Part shown: positions 18,779 through 29,159 of the stretch, in pieces
Layout of the letters: each line of letters opens with the position of its first letter
Numbering within the stretch: the first letter of the stretch is position 1
Origin: CAVVYJ01 sp963752495
GTDB taxonomy: Bacteria > Pseudomonadota > Gammaproteobacteria > Burkholderiales > Methylophilaceae
Length of the DNA stretch: 64,000 nucleotides
Direction of reading: 5' to 3'
Assembly: GCA_963752495.1 (NCBI GenBank)
Contig: CAVVYJ010000002.1
Span: 930,001-994,000, forward strand
Translations under genes and position numbers: made by a program
The notes under the pieces: generated by a model
Databases searched by the model: none
What the model saw: only the letters and a program-made list of their open reading frames with translations
Told to the model about the DNA's origin: nothing

Positions 18779-21618
18779 GTGCACAACTTAAAATTCAAAA
18801 AAATCTCCATTGCGTTATGCATGGCGTTGTTGCCAACATCGTTGTTTGCAGCTGGTTTAGGCAAGCTCAATGTGGATTCTGGAATTGGTGAGCCACTTAG
18901 AGCGGATATCGAGCTCATCTCAGTGAGTGCTGAGGAGCTAGCATCTATTACTGCAGCAATTGCTTCGGCCGAAGCCTATGCATCGCAAGGAATAGAGCGT
19001 CCAGCCTCACATAACAACATCAAAGTTGAAATTGCAAAAAATTCTAGTGGCGCACCCATCCTAAAATTAAAATCAAATCAACCTATCAGTGAGCCATTTT
19101 TGGATATGCTGATTCAAGTAGATTGGAATTCTGGCCGATTGCTTCGTGAATACACGGTGCTGTTAGATCCACCAGGCTATACCGGCGAGACAGATAGCGC
19201 CTCACAGGATAGCCAAACCACACAATTACCACTAGTAAAATCCAACGACATGCCTGCAGATGCGGTTGTGATGTCAACAGGCGATTCTACACCGGTTAAA
19301 AAAAAGAGTCGTAAAAACAGAGCTAAAGTAGCACCGGAAACAGAATCTAGCACAGAAGTCGCGAGTGCGTCAGGCGATGAGTACATGACGCAAGGCGGTG
19401 ATACGCTTGGCAAAATTGCACGCAACATGAAGCCGGAAGGCGTGAGTCTTGATCAGATGCTGGTTGGCTTGTTCGAAGCCAACAAAGAGGCCTTCAGTGG
19501 TAACAACATGAATAGACTCAAGGTCGGTCAAATTCTTAGACCGCCATCAGAGGAAGCTTTAAATGCTATATCGCAAAGGGAAGCTTCACGAGAAATCAAA
19601 GTTCAAACAGAAAACTGGAACGAATATCGTAATAAGCTGGCAGGTATCGTTGCCGATGCTACGCCCGTAGACAGTGAGACAGGAACTCAGTCCGCAAGTG
19701 GAAAAATTAAGCCAGCGACAGAAGATAAGTCGATTTCAGCGGCTACCGGACCGAAAGATGTTGTAAAGCTCTCAGCAGGTGATGCAAATGGATCCGCAGA
19801 AACAAAGTCATTACAAGCTAAAGTTGCAGCCTTGCAAGAAGAGGTTGTTGCGCGTGAAAAAGGGCTGAAAGAGGCGCAGGACAAAACAGCGGCGCTTGAA
19901 AAGCAAATTGCAGATATGCAAAAATTGCTGGAACTCAAAAGCGGTGCAATGGCGGAAATGCAAAAGCAAGCTGAAGCTGCAACTGTAGAGCCTCCTAAAC
20001 CTGCTAGAGCCACCGAAACCGATTGAGCCAGCGGCTACTACAGCTGAGCCCTCCAACCCCGTCCAAGCCACTACAGATAACAAGTCGCCAGTTACAGAAA
20101 AACCAGCTGTTCAGCCAGCGCCTGCCCCAACTCCAGTTGAAGAACCTAGCTTTCTATCAGGTTTGCTAAACGTATTTACTGGGCAAGACAGCACCTTAAT
20201 GGCAGGTGCGGGTGGCTTGTTGGCAGTATTGGGCGGCGCGTGGTTTTATCTGCGTAACAAACGTAAGAAAAACCTTGCTGATTTCGAGCAGGGCATCATG
20301 ACTTCTGGCGGATTAAAGGCCAATACAGTATTTGGCAACACTTCTGGAGCCAGTGTAGATACTGGTGATACGTCATTCTTGACTGACTTCTCGCAAAGTG
20401 CGAATGGGGGCATGATTGACACTAACGATGTTGACCCGATTGCTGAAGCTGAAGTGTACATGGCCTATGGCCGCGATGCGCAAGCTGAAGAAATTCTAAA
20501 AGATGCGATTTCAAAAGAACCGAAACGCTATGAATTGCATTTGAAACTTCTCGAAATGTATGCAGCAAGCAAAAATATGTCTGCATTTGAAACGGTCTCT
20601 GGTGAGCTCTACACCACATTAGGGGCGAGCGATCCTACTTGGGCAAAAGTTGCTGAGATTGGTATTAAGCTAGAACCAAACAACCCACTGTATCAAGTAG
20701 GCAACACACCAACTGGCTCTACAGGCGGTACAGAAGGTAAGTTAGATGCGTCAGATTTCTCGGATTCTCCACTTGCAGCAGCAGCGGATTTAGATTTTTC
20801 ACTAGATAGTGAGGCTCTGGGGGCTGATACTGCAGAAATTAAAGTGGATGAAAGTTTTGACTTGAATATTGATGCGACTGCAATGGATGATGTTGCGGAG
20901 GCCGCTCCTGAGGCTATCGATTTCCCACAAGAAACGTCACTTGCAGCAGAAACAAACGATGCATTTGAAATGCCATTAGAGATGCCAAAATCAGAAGAGG
21001 CGAGCCTAGATTTCGATATGGGTGGCTTGGGTGAAGCTTCAAGTGATGAAGCGCCATTGGATATGTCGCCTGGATTTGCGCATACCATGCCCGACTTGGA
21101 TTTTCCGAAACTCGACACTGCTGAAGCAGATATTGGCACTGATTTGTCTTCAATGGCAGATACAGTAACCACCTTCGGAACTACTGTACAAAACATGGCA
21201 GAGGAAAAGTTTGAGTTACCACAGGTTGACATGGCTTCCAGTGAATCGGTTTTGGAAGATAGCATGGTACCTACTTTAGATGTTGAAAGCAGTCTGCCTG
21301 ATGATACAAATAACTTTGGCTTTGATATCACCACAATTTCTCCGGACATTCCTTCTAGTTCATACACCCAAGGCAGAGGCAAATACGCTGGACCTAACTG
21401 GAATAAGCCTTAATATGGACGAAAGCGCTGAAGCGCCTGCAGATATGGAATTGGCTGCAGATGAGCCAGCTGAAGTGGAAACCAAACTGGAACTCGTAGC
21501 GGCTTATATCGAAATGGATGATAAGGAAGGCGCAAAAGAATTGCTAGACGAAGTGATGCGAGAGGGCGGAGCCAATCAACGTAAACGTGCTGAAGCGCTA
21601 TTAACTCAAATCAGTTAA
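18779..21618 (+). CDS. fimV: FimV-family cell-pole/peptidoglycan protein (two frameshifts)
   Basis: FimV is an inner-membrane polar hub that binds peptidoglycan and acts in type IV pilus assembly and polarity. A GTG start after AAGGGTGGAATA gives a signal peptide ending SLFAAG and the FimV N-terminal domain (LGKLNVDSGIGEPLRADIEL). A LysM-like segment (GDTLGKIARNM) follows, then a coiled coil. A membrane helix near 20200-20270 (GAGGLLAVLGGAWFYL), TPR-like repeats, an acidic Asp/Glu-rich stretch and the C-terminal TKLELVAAYIEMDDKEGAKELL complete it. Extra bases near 20003 (Pro-rich linker) and about 21370 break the frame. Rejoined, it is about 946 residues, normal for FimV. Confidence 0.9.
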
Positions 21619-21635
21619 AGCTTTTGAGGTGCTTT

Positions 21636-21666
21636 AAAAAACCGGACAGTTGTCCGGTTTTTTGTT
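21636..21666 (+). terminator. Rho-independent terminator after fimV
   Basis: A long stem of AAAAACCGGAC against GTCCGGTTTTT with a very short central loop is followed by TTTGTTTA. It begins about 18 bp after the fimV stop and separates fimV from the CbiQ-like gene. Confidence 0.88.
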
Positions 21667-21706
21667 TATATTCTCGACTTGGCTAATATATGGATACAAT
21701 TTAGCT

Positions 21707-22351
21707 ATGCCTTCAATCAATATTATTACTCAGCTACTGGCTTTTTTCCTCTTTGCCATTGCGCTAAATGTGTTTAACTTAAAGGCATTGCTTATTGCAC
21801 TTGTCTTACTTCTCTTGGCGCTGATGAGGGTAAAAAACCATCAGTTTTACCGATTGATAAAGCGTTTAAAGTGGTTTTACCTTGTGATGTTTTTAATTTT
21901 TGCACTCAATACACCGGGCGAATATGTTGCCAACTGGCCTTTAAGCGTTGGCCCAACCTATGAAGGAGTAAGGGAAGGCTTTGCTCAGCTACTAAGGATA
22001 AGCTTAACGTTGGGGGCGCTGTCGTTGATATTAGCAAACAACAACAAACAAAGACTAATATCTGGATTATATTTTTTGTTATCACCGCTCAAGATATTGG
22101 GGTTAGATGTTGAACGCTTTGCAGCAAGATTATGGCTTACTTTGCATTATGTTGAGTTACAGCAAAAAGCACCTAAAAATCCAAATTTTATTAATAGATT
22201 GGGCGAGCATTTAAACGCAATATTTAACGAAAATCTGTTTGAAGAAGTTACGATTACATTGGAAAAACCTAATTTTACTTTGCTTGATTTTGGATTAATT
22301 ATCTTGATGCTAGGTTTGTTGACACTTTTACTGCTTAAGGCATTTGCATAA
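21707..22351 (+). CDS. CbiQ-like (ECF transporter T-component-like) membrane protein
   Basis: The 214-residue protein from ATG 21707 is very hydrophobic, with an N-terminal pair of helices (LLAFFLFAIALNVF, LLIALVLLLLALM), a central helix and a C-terminal helix (LIILMLGLLTLLLLKAF). Its overall pattern, with the amphipathic segment FAARLWLTLHYVELQQKA, resembles CbiQ/EcfT energy-coupling factor membrane subunits. No ATPase or substrate subunit is adjacent, so transport is not shown. Its stop overlaps the truA start by 1 bp, so the two are translationally coupled. The assignment is by pattern and is moderately sure. Confidence 0.55.
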   Translation: MPSINIITQLLAFFLFAIALNVFNLKALLIALVLLLLALMRVKNHQFYRLIKRLKWFYLVMFLIFALNTPGEYVANWPLSVGPTYEGVREGFAQLLRISLTLGALSLILANNNKQRLISGLYFLLSPLKILGLDVERFAARLWLTLHYVELQQKAPKNPNFINRLGEHLNAIFNENLFEEVTITLEKPNFTLLDFGLIILMLGLLTLLLLKAFA

Positions 22352-23145
22352 TGCGTATTGTGCTTTGCGTAGAGTATGACGGTGCGAGTTTTTGCGGCTG
22401 GCAAAGTCAAACAGGCGCATGCGGCGTGCAAGACGCATTGGAAAAAGCCATTCAATCGATTGCAGAACATGAAATACGTATCCATGCGGCAGGCCGCACC
22501 GATGCTGGGGTTCACGCCATGTGCCAAATAGTACATTTTGATACTGATGCAGATAGGCCAGAAAGTGCTTGGGTGCGCGGTGTTAATGCATTTTTGCCAG
22601 AAACTGTGCGTGTAATTTGGTCAAAAACAGTGGATAAAATTGAGGGGCACGATGATTTTCATGCGCGCTTTTCAGCCATTCGCCGTAGTTATCAATACTT
22701 GTTGATTAACGCACCAGTTGCGCCAGCCATTTTGGCAACCAAAGCCGGTTGGTATCATTTACCGTTAGATGTTGAAGCTATGCAAAAAGCCGCAACTTAT
22801 TTGCTGGGAGAGCATGATTTTAGCGCATTTCGAGCCAGCGAGTGTCAGGCAAAGTCACCGGTTAAGACTTTGCTAGAAGCCAATATCTATGCGGTCGGTA
22901 GCCATGTTATATTTAACTTTAGCGCCAATGCATTTTTACAACATCAAGTGCGCAATATGGTTGGCGCGCTTATATATATTGGCAACGGTAAACACTCACC
23001 GGAATACATGCAAACTCTCTTAAAAAACCAGAATCGTACCGAAGCACCACCGACTTTTTCTGCCAGCGGCTTGTATTTAACGGGAGTTGAATACGATAAA
23101 AAGTGGAATTTACCAAGTACGCAAAGACCAATTGCTCTGATTTAA
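22351..23145 (+). CDS. truA: tRNA pseudouridine(38-40) synthase
   Basis: TruA isomerises uridines 38-40 in tRNA anticodon stems. The 264 residues start MRIVLCVEYDGASFCGWQ and carry the catalytic aspartate Asp51 in AAGRTDAGVHA. HHQVRNMVG-like (LQHQVRNMVGALIYIG) is present near the C terminus, as the family expects. The truA-trpF-trpB-trpA order is conserved in betaproteobacteria. The start overlaps the upstream stop by one base. Confidence 0.95.
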   Translation: MRIVLCVEYDGASFCGWQSQTGACGVQDALEKAIQSIAEHEIRIHAAGRTDAGVHAMCQIVHFDTDADRPESAWVRGVNAFLPETVRVIWSKTVDKIEGHDDFHARFSAIRRSYQYLLINAPVAPAILATKAGWYHLPLDVEAMQKAATYLLGEHDFSAFRASECQAKSPVKTLLEANIYAVGSHVIFNFSANAFLQHQVRNMVGALIYIGNGKHSPEYMQTLLKNQNRTEAPPTFSASGLYLTGVEYDKKWNLPSTQRPIALI

Positions 23146-23196
23146 CTGACATCAGCGTGCGTTTGCGTTACGCTTACGGTTTAACTGAAAAAACTT

Positions 23197-23821
23197 ATGA
23201 GAACTCGCGTTAAAATTTGTGGCATCACCCGTGTTGAAGACGCCTCTGGCCGCCGTGCAGAGCGGCGCGGATGCGATTGGACTGGTGTTTTATAAAGAAA
23301 GTCCGCGCAGCGTAACGATTGAAGCAGCGCGTGCAATTGCGGTTGCTTTGCCGCCTTTTGTAAGTGTGGTAGGTTTATTTGTTAATGCCTCTAAAGCCAA
23401 TATTGACGACGTGTTAGCACAAGTACGTTTAGATATTTTACAGTTTCATGGCGACGAAACGGCAGCTGATTGCATGCAATTTAATTTACCCTATTTCAAG
23501 GCAATTCGAGTTAAGGGTGATACAAATTTGGTACAATACGCGTCTGAATTTAGTGGTGCGAAAGCGTTGTTGCTGGATGCGCATTCTGACGCGGCTTATG
23601 GCGGTACCGGGCAAACATTTGATTGGAGTTTAATCCCCAAAAATCTGCCAAAACCAATCATTTTAGCGGGTGGATTAACCCCGCAAAATGTAGGTGAAGC
23701 AATTGAGCGTGTGCGGCCATATGCGGTAGATGTGAGCGGTGGTGTTGAGCAAAGCAGGGGTATTAAAGATGCGGCGAAAATCGCGACATTTATGAGTGCG
23801 GTAGCACAAACGAGGAGTTAG
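23197..23821 (+). CDS. trpF: Phosphoribosylanthranilate isomerase (frameshifted)
   Basis: TrpF opens phosphoribosylanthranilate to CdRP in tryptophan synthesis. ATG 23197 gives the family start MRTRVKICGITRVEDA. One extra base near 23243 (GACGCCTCTGG) shifts the frame. The next frame continues LAAVQSGADAIGLVFYKESPRS and holds QFHGDE, ILAGGLTPQNV and DVSGGVEQSRGIKD. Joined, the protein is about 208 residues, normal for TrpF. The downstream frame alone could start at GTG 23219 but would lack the KICGI strand with the catalytic Cys. Confidence 0.93.
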
Positions 23822-23824
23822 TAG

Positions 23825-25027
23825 ATGCAAATGTATGACATGCCCGACGAGCGCGGTCATTTTGGGCAATATGGTGGGATTTTTGTCGCAGAAACCTTGG
23901 TGGAAGCGCTTGAAGAACTACGCTTGATGTATGAAAAATATCGCCATGATCCGCAATTTTTAGCTGAATTTGCTTATGATTTAAAACACTTCGTTGGTCG
24001 TCCAAGCCCAATCTACTTTGCTGAACGACTGACTAAAAAAGTTGGTGGCGCACAAATCTACTTAAAGCGTGAAGATTTAAACCATACTGGCGCACACAAA
24101 GTAAACAATACAATTGGCCAGGCTTTGCTGGCAAAACGCATGGGCAAGCCGCGCGTGATTGCGGAAACTGGGGCAGGACAGCATGGCGTTGCTACGGCGA
24201 CGATTGCTGCACGCCTGGGTCTAGAGTGCGTGGTTTATATGGGTAGCGAGGATGTGAAACGCCAAGCACCAAACGTATTTAGAATGAAGTTGCTAGGCGC
24301 AACTGTAGTCCCAGTCGAAAGTGGCTCCAAAACGCTTAAGGATGCGCTTAACGAGGCAATGCGTGACTGGGTGACCAATATCGAAACCACGTTTTATATT
24401 ATTGGCACTGTGGCTGGCCCGCATCCTTACCCGATGATGGTGCGCGACTTTCAATCGGTGATAGGCACAGAAGCCAAAGTGCAGATGATGGAGATGGTGG
24501 GTCGTCAGCCGGACGCGATTGTGGCATGTGTAGGAGGTGGTTCGAATGCGATGGGTATTTTTTATCCATATATCGATGTGCCGAACGTACGTTTGATTGG
24601 CGTTGAAGCTGCAGGCCACGGAATGGAAACAGGTCAACATGCTGCGCCATTGACCGCGCACAGCCCAGTGGGCGTTTTACACGGCAACCGTACGCGTTTG
24701 ATGCAAGATGCAGATGGCAATATTATCGAAACGCACTCGATTTCTGCAGGCTTAGATTACCCTGGCGTTGGTCCGGAGCATGCATGGTTACAAGATATTA
24801 AACGCGCCGAATACGTGGCGATTACTGACGACGAGGCAATGGCAGCTTTTCATAATTTGTGTCGCACAGAGGGCATTATTCCCGCCTTGGAATCCAGTCA
24901 TGCTTTAGCGTACGCCGAGAAAATGGCGAGAGATATGCGTAAAGACGAAATTATTTTGGTCAATCTTTCTGGTCGCGGTGATAAAGACATCAATACCGTA
25001 GCAAAATTAGCGAATATAACTTTATAA
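23825..25027 (+). CDS. trpB: Tryptophan synthase beta chain
   Basis: TrpB joins indole and serine with PLP. The 400-residue chain has GHFGQYGGIFVAETL at the start, the PLP lysine Lys92 in HTGAHKVNN, the AETGAGQHGVATA loop and the phosphate-binding CVGGGSNAMG. Length is normal. It begins 3 bp after trpF behind a strong GAGGAG and is followed after 9 bp by trpA. Confidence 0.97.
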   Translation: MQMYDMPDERGHFGQYGGIFVAETLVEALEELRLMYEKYRHDPQFLAEFAYDLKHFVGRPSPIYFAERLTKKVGGAQIYLKREDLNHTGAHKVNNTIGQALLAKRMGKPRVIAETGAGQHGVATATIAARLGLECVVYMGSEDVKRQAPNVFRMKLLGATVVPVESGSKTLKDALNEAMRDWVTNIETTFYIIGTVAGPHPYPMMVRDFQSVIGTEAKVQMMEMVGRQPDAIVACVGGGSNAMGIFYPYIDVPNVRLIGVEAAGHGMETGQHAAPLTAHSPVGVLHGNRTRLMQDADGNIIETHSISAGLDYPGVGPEHAWLQDIKRAEYVAITDDEAMAAFHNLCRTEGIIPALESSHALAYAEKMARDMRKDEIILVNLSGRGDKDINTVAKLANITL

Positions 25028-25036
25028 ATCAATCAT

Positions 25037-25831
25037 ATGTCACGTATTAAAACTGTTTTCTCAGCATTAAAATCCAATAATAAAAAAGCACTCATCCCGT
25101 ATATAACTGCTGGCGATCCGGATCCTAAGCACACGGTCGCACTGTTGCATGCTTTAGTTAACAATGGTGCCGATATGATTGAATTGGGTGTGCCATTTTC
25201 TGACCCAATGGCAGATGGGCCTGTCATACAAAGAGCAAGTGAGCGTGCGCTCAAGCACAAGGTAGGTTTGCGTAAAGTGCTGGAAATGGTGAAAGAATTT
25301 AGAGAAAAAGATACAGAAACGCCCATCATATTAATGGGTTACGCTAACCCGATAGAAGCAATGGGCGCTGATAAGTTTGCCGCAGCGGCTAAGGATGCCG
25401 GAGTGGATGGCGTGTTGACTGTGGATTATCCGCCGGAAGAGTGCGAGGTTTTTATTGCTGCGCTCAAAGCAAATAATATGGACAGTATTTTCTTGCTTTC
25501 GCCTACCACAGAGCCTGCCCGCGTTGATTTGATTGTGAAGCAGGCAACTGGCTTTTTGTATTATGTTTCGCTAAAAGGTGTTACAGGCGCTGCTAATTTG
25601 GATATTGAAGAAGTTAAGTCGCGTGTCAAAGACATTCGCCAGAAAACGGACCTACCTATAGGTGTTGGCTTTGGTGTAAAAGATTCTGCGACTGCCAAAT
25701 CTGTTGCTGCTTTTGCGGATGCAGTTGTTGTAGGCAGCCGCATGGTGCTTGCCGTCGAGAACTCTACGGATGAAACGCTGGTTCAGAATGTCAGCAAACT
25801 CATGCAAGAGTTGCGCGTTGCGATTGACTAG
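25037..25831 (+). CDS. trpA: Tryptophan synthase alpha chain
   Basis: TrpA cleaves indole-3-glycerol phosphate and channels indole to TrpB. The 264 residues have both catalytic acids, Glu49 (IELGVPFSDP) and Asp60 (MADGP), at the same numbering as the E. coli enzyme. They also have YYVSLKGVTGA and the phosphate loop GVGFGVKD. It directly follows trpB and precedes accD by 32 bp. Confidence 0.97.
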   Translation: MSRIKTVFSALKSNNKKALIPYITAGDPDPKHTVALLHALVNNGADMIELGVPFSDPMADGPVIQRASERALKHKVGLRKVLEMVKEFREKDTETPIILMGYANPIEAMGADKFAAAAKDAGVDGVLTVDYPPEECEVFIAALKANNMDSIFLLSPTTEPARVDLIVKQATGFLYYVSLKGVTGAANLDIEEVKSRVKDIRQKTDLPIGVGFGVKDSATAKSVAAFADAVVVGSRMVLAVENSTDETLVQNVSKLMQELRVAID

Positions 25832-25863
25832 GTGACTAGGTAAAAGTAGGTTAGGGGAAAAGT

Positions 25864-26745
25864 ATGAGCTGGTTAGATAAAATTCCACAAAAAATTAAGC
25901 GGGTAGTGGGTACGGTACAAAAACGCAATGTGCCAGAAGGTCTGTGGAGTAAGTGTGAGGCTTGCCAAACGGTGCTTTATCGGACCGATTTGGAAAGTAA
26001 TTTGGAAGTATGTCCAAAATGTAATCACCACAATCGTATTTCCGCACGAGGCCGTATTAACTTTCTTCTTGATCCAGAAAATCGCAGTGAAATTGGTGCA
26101 AATGTGCAACCGATAGATGCGCTCAAATTCAAAGATAGTAAAAGTTATGTAGACCGTATGAAAGCTGCGCAAAAGGAAGTGGGCGAACACGATGCGCTGA
26201 TTGTGATGCAGGGTACAATTTACGGTAAACCAGCGGTTGTAGCTGCCTTTGAGTTTAAATTTATGGGCGGCTCGATGGGGGCAGTAGTTGGCGAACGCTT
26301 TGTGCGTGGTGTTAATGCTGCGATTAAAGCTAAAGCGCCATTTATTTGCATTTCTGCCAGTGGCGGCGCGCGCATGCAAGAGGGTTTGCTTTCGCTCATG
26401 CAAATGGCAAAAACCAGCGCCGCGCTTACTAAACTCTCCGAAGCTGGTTTGCCATTCATATCAGTTTTGACTGACCCAACCATGGGTGGTGTTTCAGCCA
26501 GTTTTGCTATGCTGGGTGATATCATCATTGCAGAACCAAATGCATTGATTGGTTTTGCAGGCCCTCGCGTGATTGAGCAAACAGTGCGTGAAACATTGCC
26601 CGATGGGTTCCAGCGCGCCGAGTTTTTACTGGAGCATGGTGCGATAGATATGATTGTAGATCGACGTGAAATGCGTCAAAGATTGTCCAGCTTACTTGCA
26701 AATTTAATGCGCACAGCCCAAGTTAGCGAAACTAAAGCAGCTTAA
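25864..26745 (+). CDS. accD: Acetyl-CoA carboxylase carboxyltransferase beta subunit
   Basis: AccD with AccA transfers carboxyl from biotin to acetyl-CoA in the first step of fatty acid synthesis. The 293 residues start with a C4 zinc ribbon (Cys31, Cys34, Cys50, Cys53). The carboxyltransferase core follows with SASGGARMQEGLLSLMQMAK, DPTMGGVSASFA and GFAGPRVIEQT. Length is normal. It is followed 5 bp later by folC, the conserved accD-folC pair of proteobacteria. Confidence 0.97.
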   Translation: MSWLDKIPQKIKRVVGTVQKRNVPEGLWSKCEACQTVLYRTDLESNLEVCPKCNHHNRISARGRINFLLDPENRSEIGANVQPIDALKFKDSKSYVDRMKAAQKEVGEHDALIVMQGTIYGKPAVVAAFEFKFMGGSMGAVVGERFVRGVNAAIKAKAPFICISASGGARMQEGLLSLMQMAKTSAALTKLSEAGLPFISVLTDPTMGGVSASFAMLGDIIIAEPNALIGFAGPRVIEQTVRETLPDGFQRAEFLLEHGAIDMIVDRREMRQRLSSLLANLMRTAQVSETKAA

Positions 26746-26750
26746 TTTAG

Positions 26751-28022
26751 GTGATTGTGACCAGTTCAGCGCCTATGCCAGTTACGCTTGATGCCTGGCT
26801 GGCTTACATAGAGGCTTTGCATCCAAAATCTATTGCCATGGGTTTGGATAGAGTCAAAAGTGTTGCTAATCAGCTTGAATTAAATCCAAACTTCCCAATT
26901 ATTACGATTGCAGGCACCAATGGCAAAGGCTCCACTTGTGCCATGCTAGAAGCTATTTACATGCAATCTGGTTACCGCATTGGTTGTTATACCTCGCCAC
27001 ATCTGGTTCGCTACAACGAGCGTGTGCGCATCAATAATCAGGAGATTTCAGATAAGGATTTATGTGATGCTTTTAGCGCAGTAGAACAAGCGCGTGGCGG
27101 TATCGCGCTCACTTATTTTGAGATGGGAACACTTGCTGCAGTATGGCATTTTATGAAAAGCAATTTGGATATCGCGATTTTAGAAGTTGGTATGGGGGGC
27201 AGGTTGGATGCAGTAAATGTCTTCGAGCCTAGCTGCTCGATAGTAACGAGCGTGGATCTTGATCACATGGAGTACTTAGGAGATACGCGCGAAAAAATCG
27301 GTTTTGAAAAAGCAGGGATTTTCCGCGCAAATAAATTGGCGATTTGCGGAGATGCCAATCCTCCCAAAACTTTAACTGATTACGTTGAACAAATTGGTGC
27401 AGATTTGCAGTTGTTTGGACGAGATTTTAAGACAGAAAAAACGACTGAAGGCTGGACTTATACCACTAAAAATAATCAAATGTCTTTTCCTTTTTTGGCG
27501 TTACATGGCGATTTCCAGCTTAATAATGCTGCGTGTGCTATTCGCGCCGTGCAATATTTAAATGAAGTTCTGCCTGTAACTGAAGTCAATATCGGCGCGG
27601 CACTTGGGGCAGTGACCCTAATGGGTCGTTTTTATCAAATTCAGGTAGATCCGACTGTTATTGTAGATGTGGCGCACAACCCGCAGGCTGCGAAATCACT
27701 TGCGCATAATCTGCAGACTACGCCATGCAAGGGTCGCACTATTGCAGTTTTTGCCATGTTGGCCGATAAAGATATTGAGGGTGTAGTTAATGAGCTGACG
27801 CCGCATATTTCGGCTTGGTATTTGGCTGATATTCATAATCCACGTGGTGCAAAGGCTCAGGATTTGGCACGCCAGTTAGGCAATACGCTCAATGTTACGC
27901 AGTTTGGTAGTGTGTCATCGGCGTTACAAGCAGCCTGTATAGATGCGGCCAAAAATGATAGAATAGTCGTGTTTGGTTCGTTTTACACAGTTGCAGATGC
28001 GATTGCATGTTTGATAGATTAA
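26751..28022 (+). CDS. folC: Dihydrofolate/folylpolyglutamate synthase
   Basis: FolC adds glutamate to dihydropteroate and extends folate polyglutamates. Signatures are the P-loop TIAGTNGKGSTCAMLE (about 50-65), TSPHLVRYNERVRIN, EVGMGGRLDAVN and DVAHNPQAA. The frame is open from GTG 26751; GTG 26757 or ATG 26775 are alternative starts and no strong ribosome-binding site decides. The product is 423 aa or slightly less. It is translated right after accD. Confidence 0.94.
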   Translation: MIVTSSAPMPVTLDAWLAYIEALHPKSIAMGLDRVKSVANQLELNPNFPIITIAGTNGKGSTCAMLEAIYMQSGYRIGCYTSPHLVRYNERVRINNQEISDKDLCDAFSAVEQARGGIALTYFEMGTLAAVWHFMKSNLDIAILEVGMGGRLDAVNVFEPSCSIVTSVDLDHMEYLGDTREKIGFEKAGIFRANKLAICGDANPPKTLTDYVEQIGADLQLFGRDFKTEKTTEGWTYTTKNNQMSFPFLALHGDFQLNNAACAIRAVQYLNEVLPVTEVNIGAALGAVTLMGRFYQIQVDPTVIVDVAHNPQAAKSLAHNLQTTPCKGRTIAVFAMLADKDIEGVVNELTPHISAWYLADIHNPRGAKAQDLARQLGNTLNVTQFGSVSSALQAACIDAAKNDRIVVFGSFYTVADAIACLID

Positions 28023-28039
28023 AACTTTAGGGCTTAGGA

Positions 28040-28609
28040 ATGCAAAGAGATCAATCCGACCAAGAATTAAACTTTAAAAAGCGAGCGCGCCGAAGGCTGG
28101 TTGGCGCAATTGCTCTGGTCTTACTGATGGTGATTATATTACCTATGGTGCTAAAAGACCGTGCCGCCAGTACCCCGCAAGAGAAAATCGCTATTACCAT
28201 GCCTAGTGATCCCATCCCAAGCGTAGCAGCCCCTTCCGACTTCGATTCCAATGTTGTTCCCAATGAACCAATTAATCCTGATGTGGGTATTTCAACAGAA
28301 ACAGTGCCTGCAGAGCCAGTTGCTGAGCGGCCTGCAGAGACGCCAGCCCCTCCGGCAGAAGAAAAAATTGCATCGACACACAAGTTTTATGTGCAAATCG
28401 GGGTGTTTTCAGATGCTGCGAATGTTAAGCAATTACAGGCAAAACTAGACGGCTTGGGTTATAAGTCGCGCACGGAAAAGATCAAAACTGATAAAGGCGA
28501 AAAGATACGTTTAAAAACACAAGTTTTTGCAGACCGCAATGAAGCGGCTATTGCGCTAGAAAAGATAAAAGACGCAGGCTTAACCGGCATGGTGGTGAGT
28601 CAGCAATGA
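28040..28609 (+). CDS. SPOR-domain membrane protein (DedD-like)
   Basis: The 189-residue protein has a short basic cytoplasmic N terminus, one membrane helix (about 20-42, LVGAIALVLLMVIILPMVL), a Pro/Glu-rich periplasmic linker, and a C-terminal SPOR domain (about 112-189, beginning FYVQIGVFSDAANVKQLQAKL). SPOR domains bind denuded septal peptidoglycan and place proteins at the division site. Its position between folC and cvpA is that of DedD in many proteobacteria. I therefore call it DedD-like without asserting orthology. Confidence 0.85.
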   Translation: MQRDQSDQELNFKKRARRRLVGAIALVLLMVIILPMVLKDRAASTPQEKIAITMPSDPIPSVAAPSDFDSNVVPNEPINPDVGISTETVPAEPVAERPAETPAPPAEEKIASTHKFYVQIGVFSDAANVKQLQAKLDGLGYKSRTEKIKTDKGEKIRLKTQVFADRNEAAIALEKIKDAGLTGMVVSQQ

Positions 28610-28623
28610 GGATATCTGCTTAG

Positions 28624-29115
28624 TTGACGAGTTTTGATTACACTGTCTTAATTATTATCGGCATTTCAATTGTCGTAAGTATGATGCGCGGTGCTGTTAG
28701 AGAGGTGCTAGCAATTGCGGGCTGGGTTGCTGCGCTATATGTGGCAAAAACTTACGCAGGTCAATTAGTGCCTTTGTTGCCACAAGATATTCCATCCGAG
28801 CCTTTAAAAGTGTTGGCAGCGTTTATTATTTTATTACTTGGCGTGTTGCTGGTTTGTAGCTTGCTATCGATAGCATTATCCAGCCTTATAAAAAAAATAG
28901 GCCTAAATTGGTTAAATCGCTTTGCCGGTGCTTTGTTCGGATTAGCGCGTGGGCTGTTGATTGTGTGCATACTGGTTTTTCTGGCTGGACTGACGAGCAT
29001 CCCCAGAGATGTCAGATGGACCAACGCCATGTTTAGCCCGCCGTTAGAGGTGTTGGTCAAGAGCGCATTTCCTTGGTTGCCACCAAGCGTTACAAAGTAC
29101 GTAAAGTATGATTAG
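28624..29115 (+). CDS. cvpA: CvpA family membrane protein
   Basis: The 163-residue protein starts at TTG 28624 (TTGACGAGTTTTGATTAC, giving MTSFDYTVLIIIGIS). It has four hydrophobic helices with the CvpA pattern MMRGAVREVLAIAGWVAAL and FAGALFGLARGLLIVC. CvpA is named for colicin V production but acts generally in envelope integrity. It precedes purF by 44 bp, the conserved cvpA-purF order. Confidence 0.88.
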   Translation: MTSFDYTVLIIIGISIVVSMMRGAVREVLAIAGWVAALYVAKTYAGQLVPLLPQDIPSEPLKVLAAFIILLLGVLLVCSLLSIALSSLIKKIGLNWLNRFAGALFGLARGLLIVCILVFLAGLTSIPRDVRWTNAMFSPPLEVLVKSAFPWLPPSVTKYVKYD

Positions 29116-29159
29116 TTTTTATGGTTTAATAACAGTATTGTTTAAGGACAACACCATTT

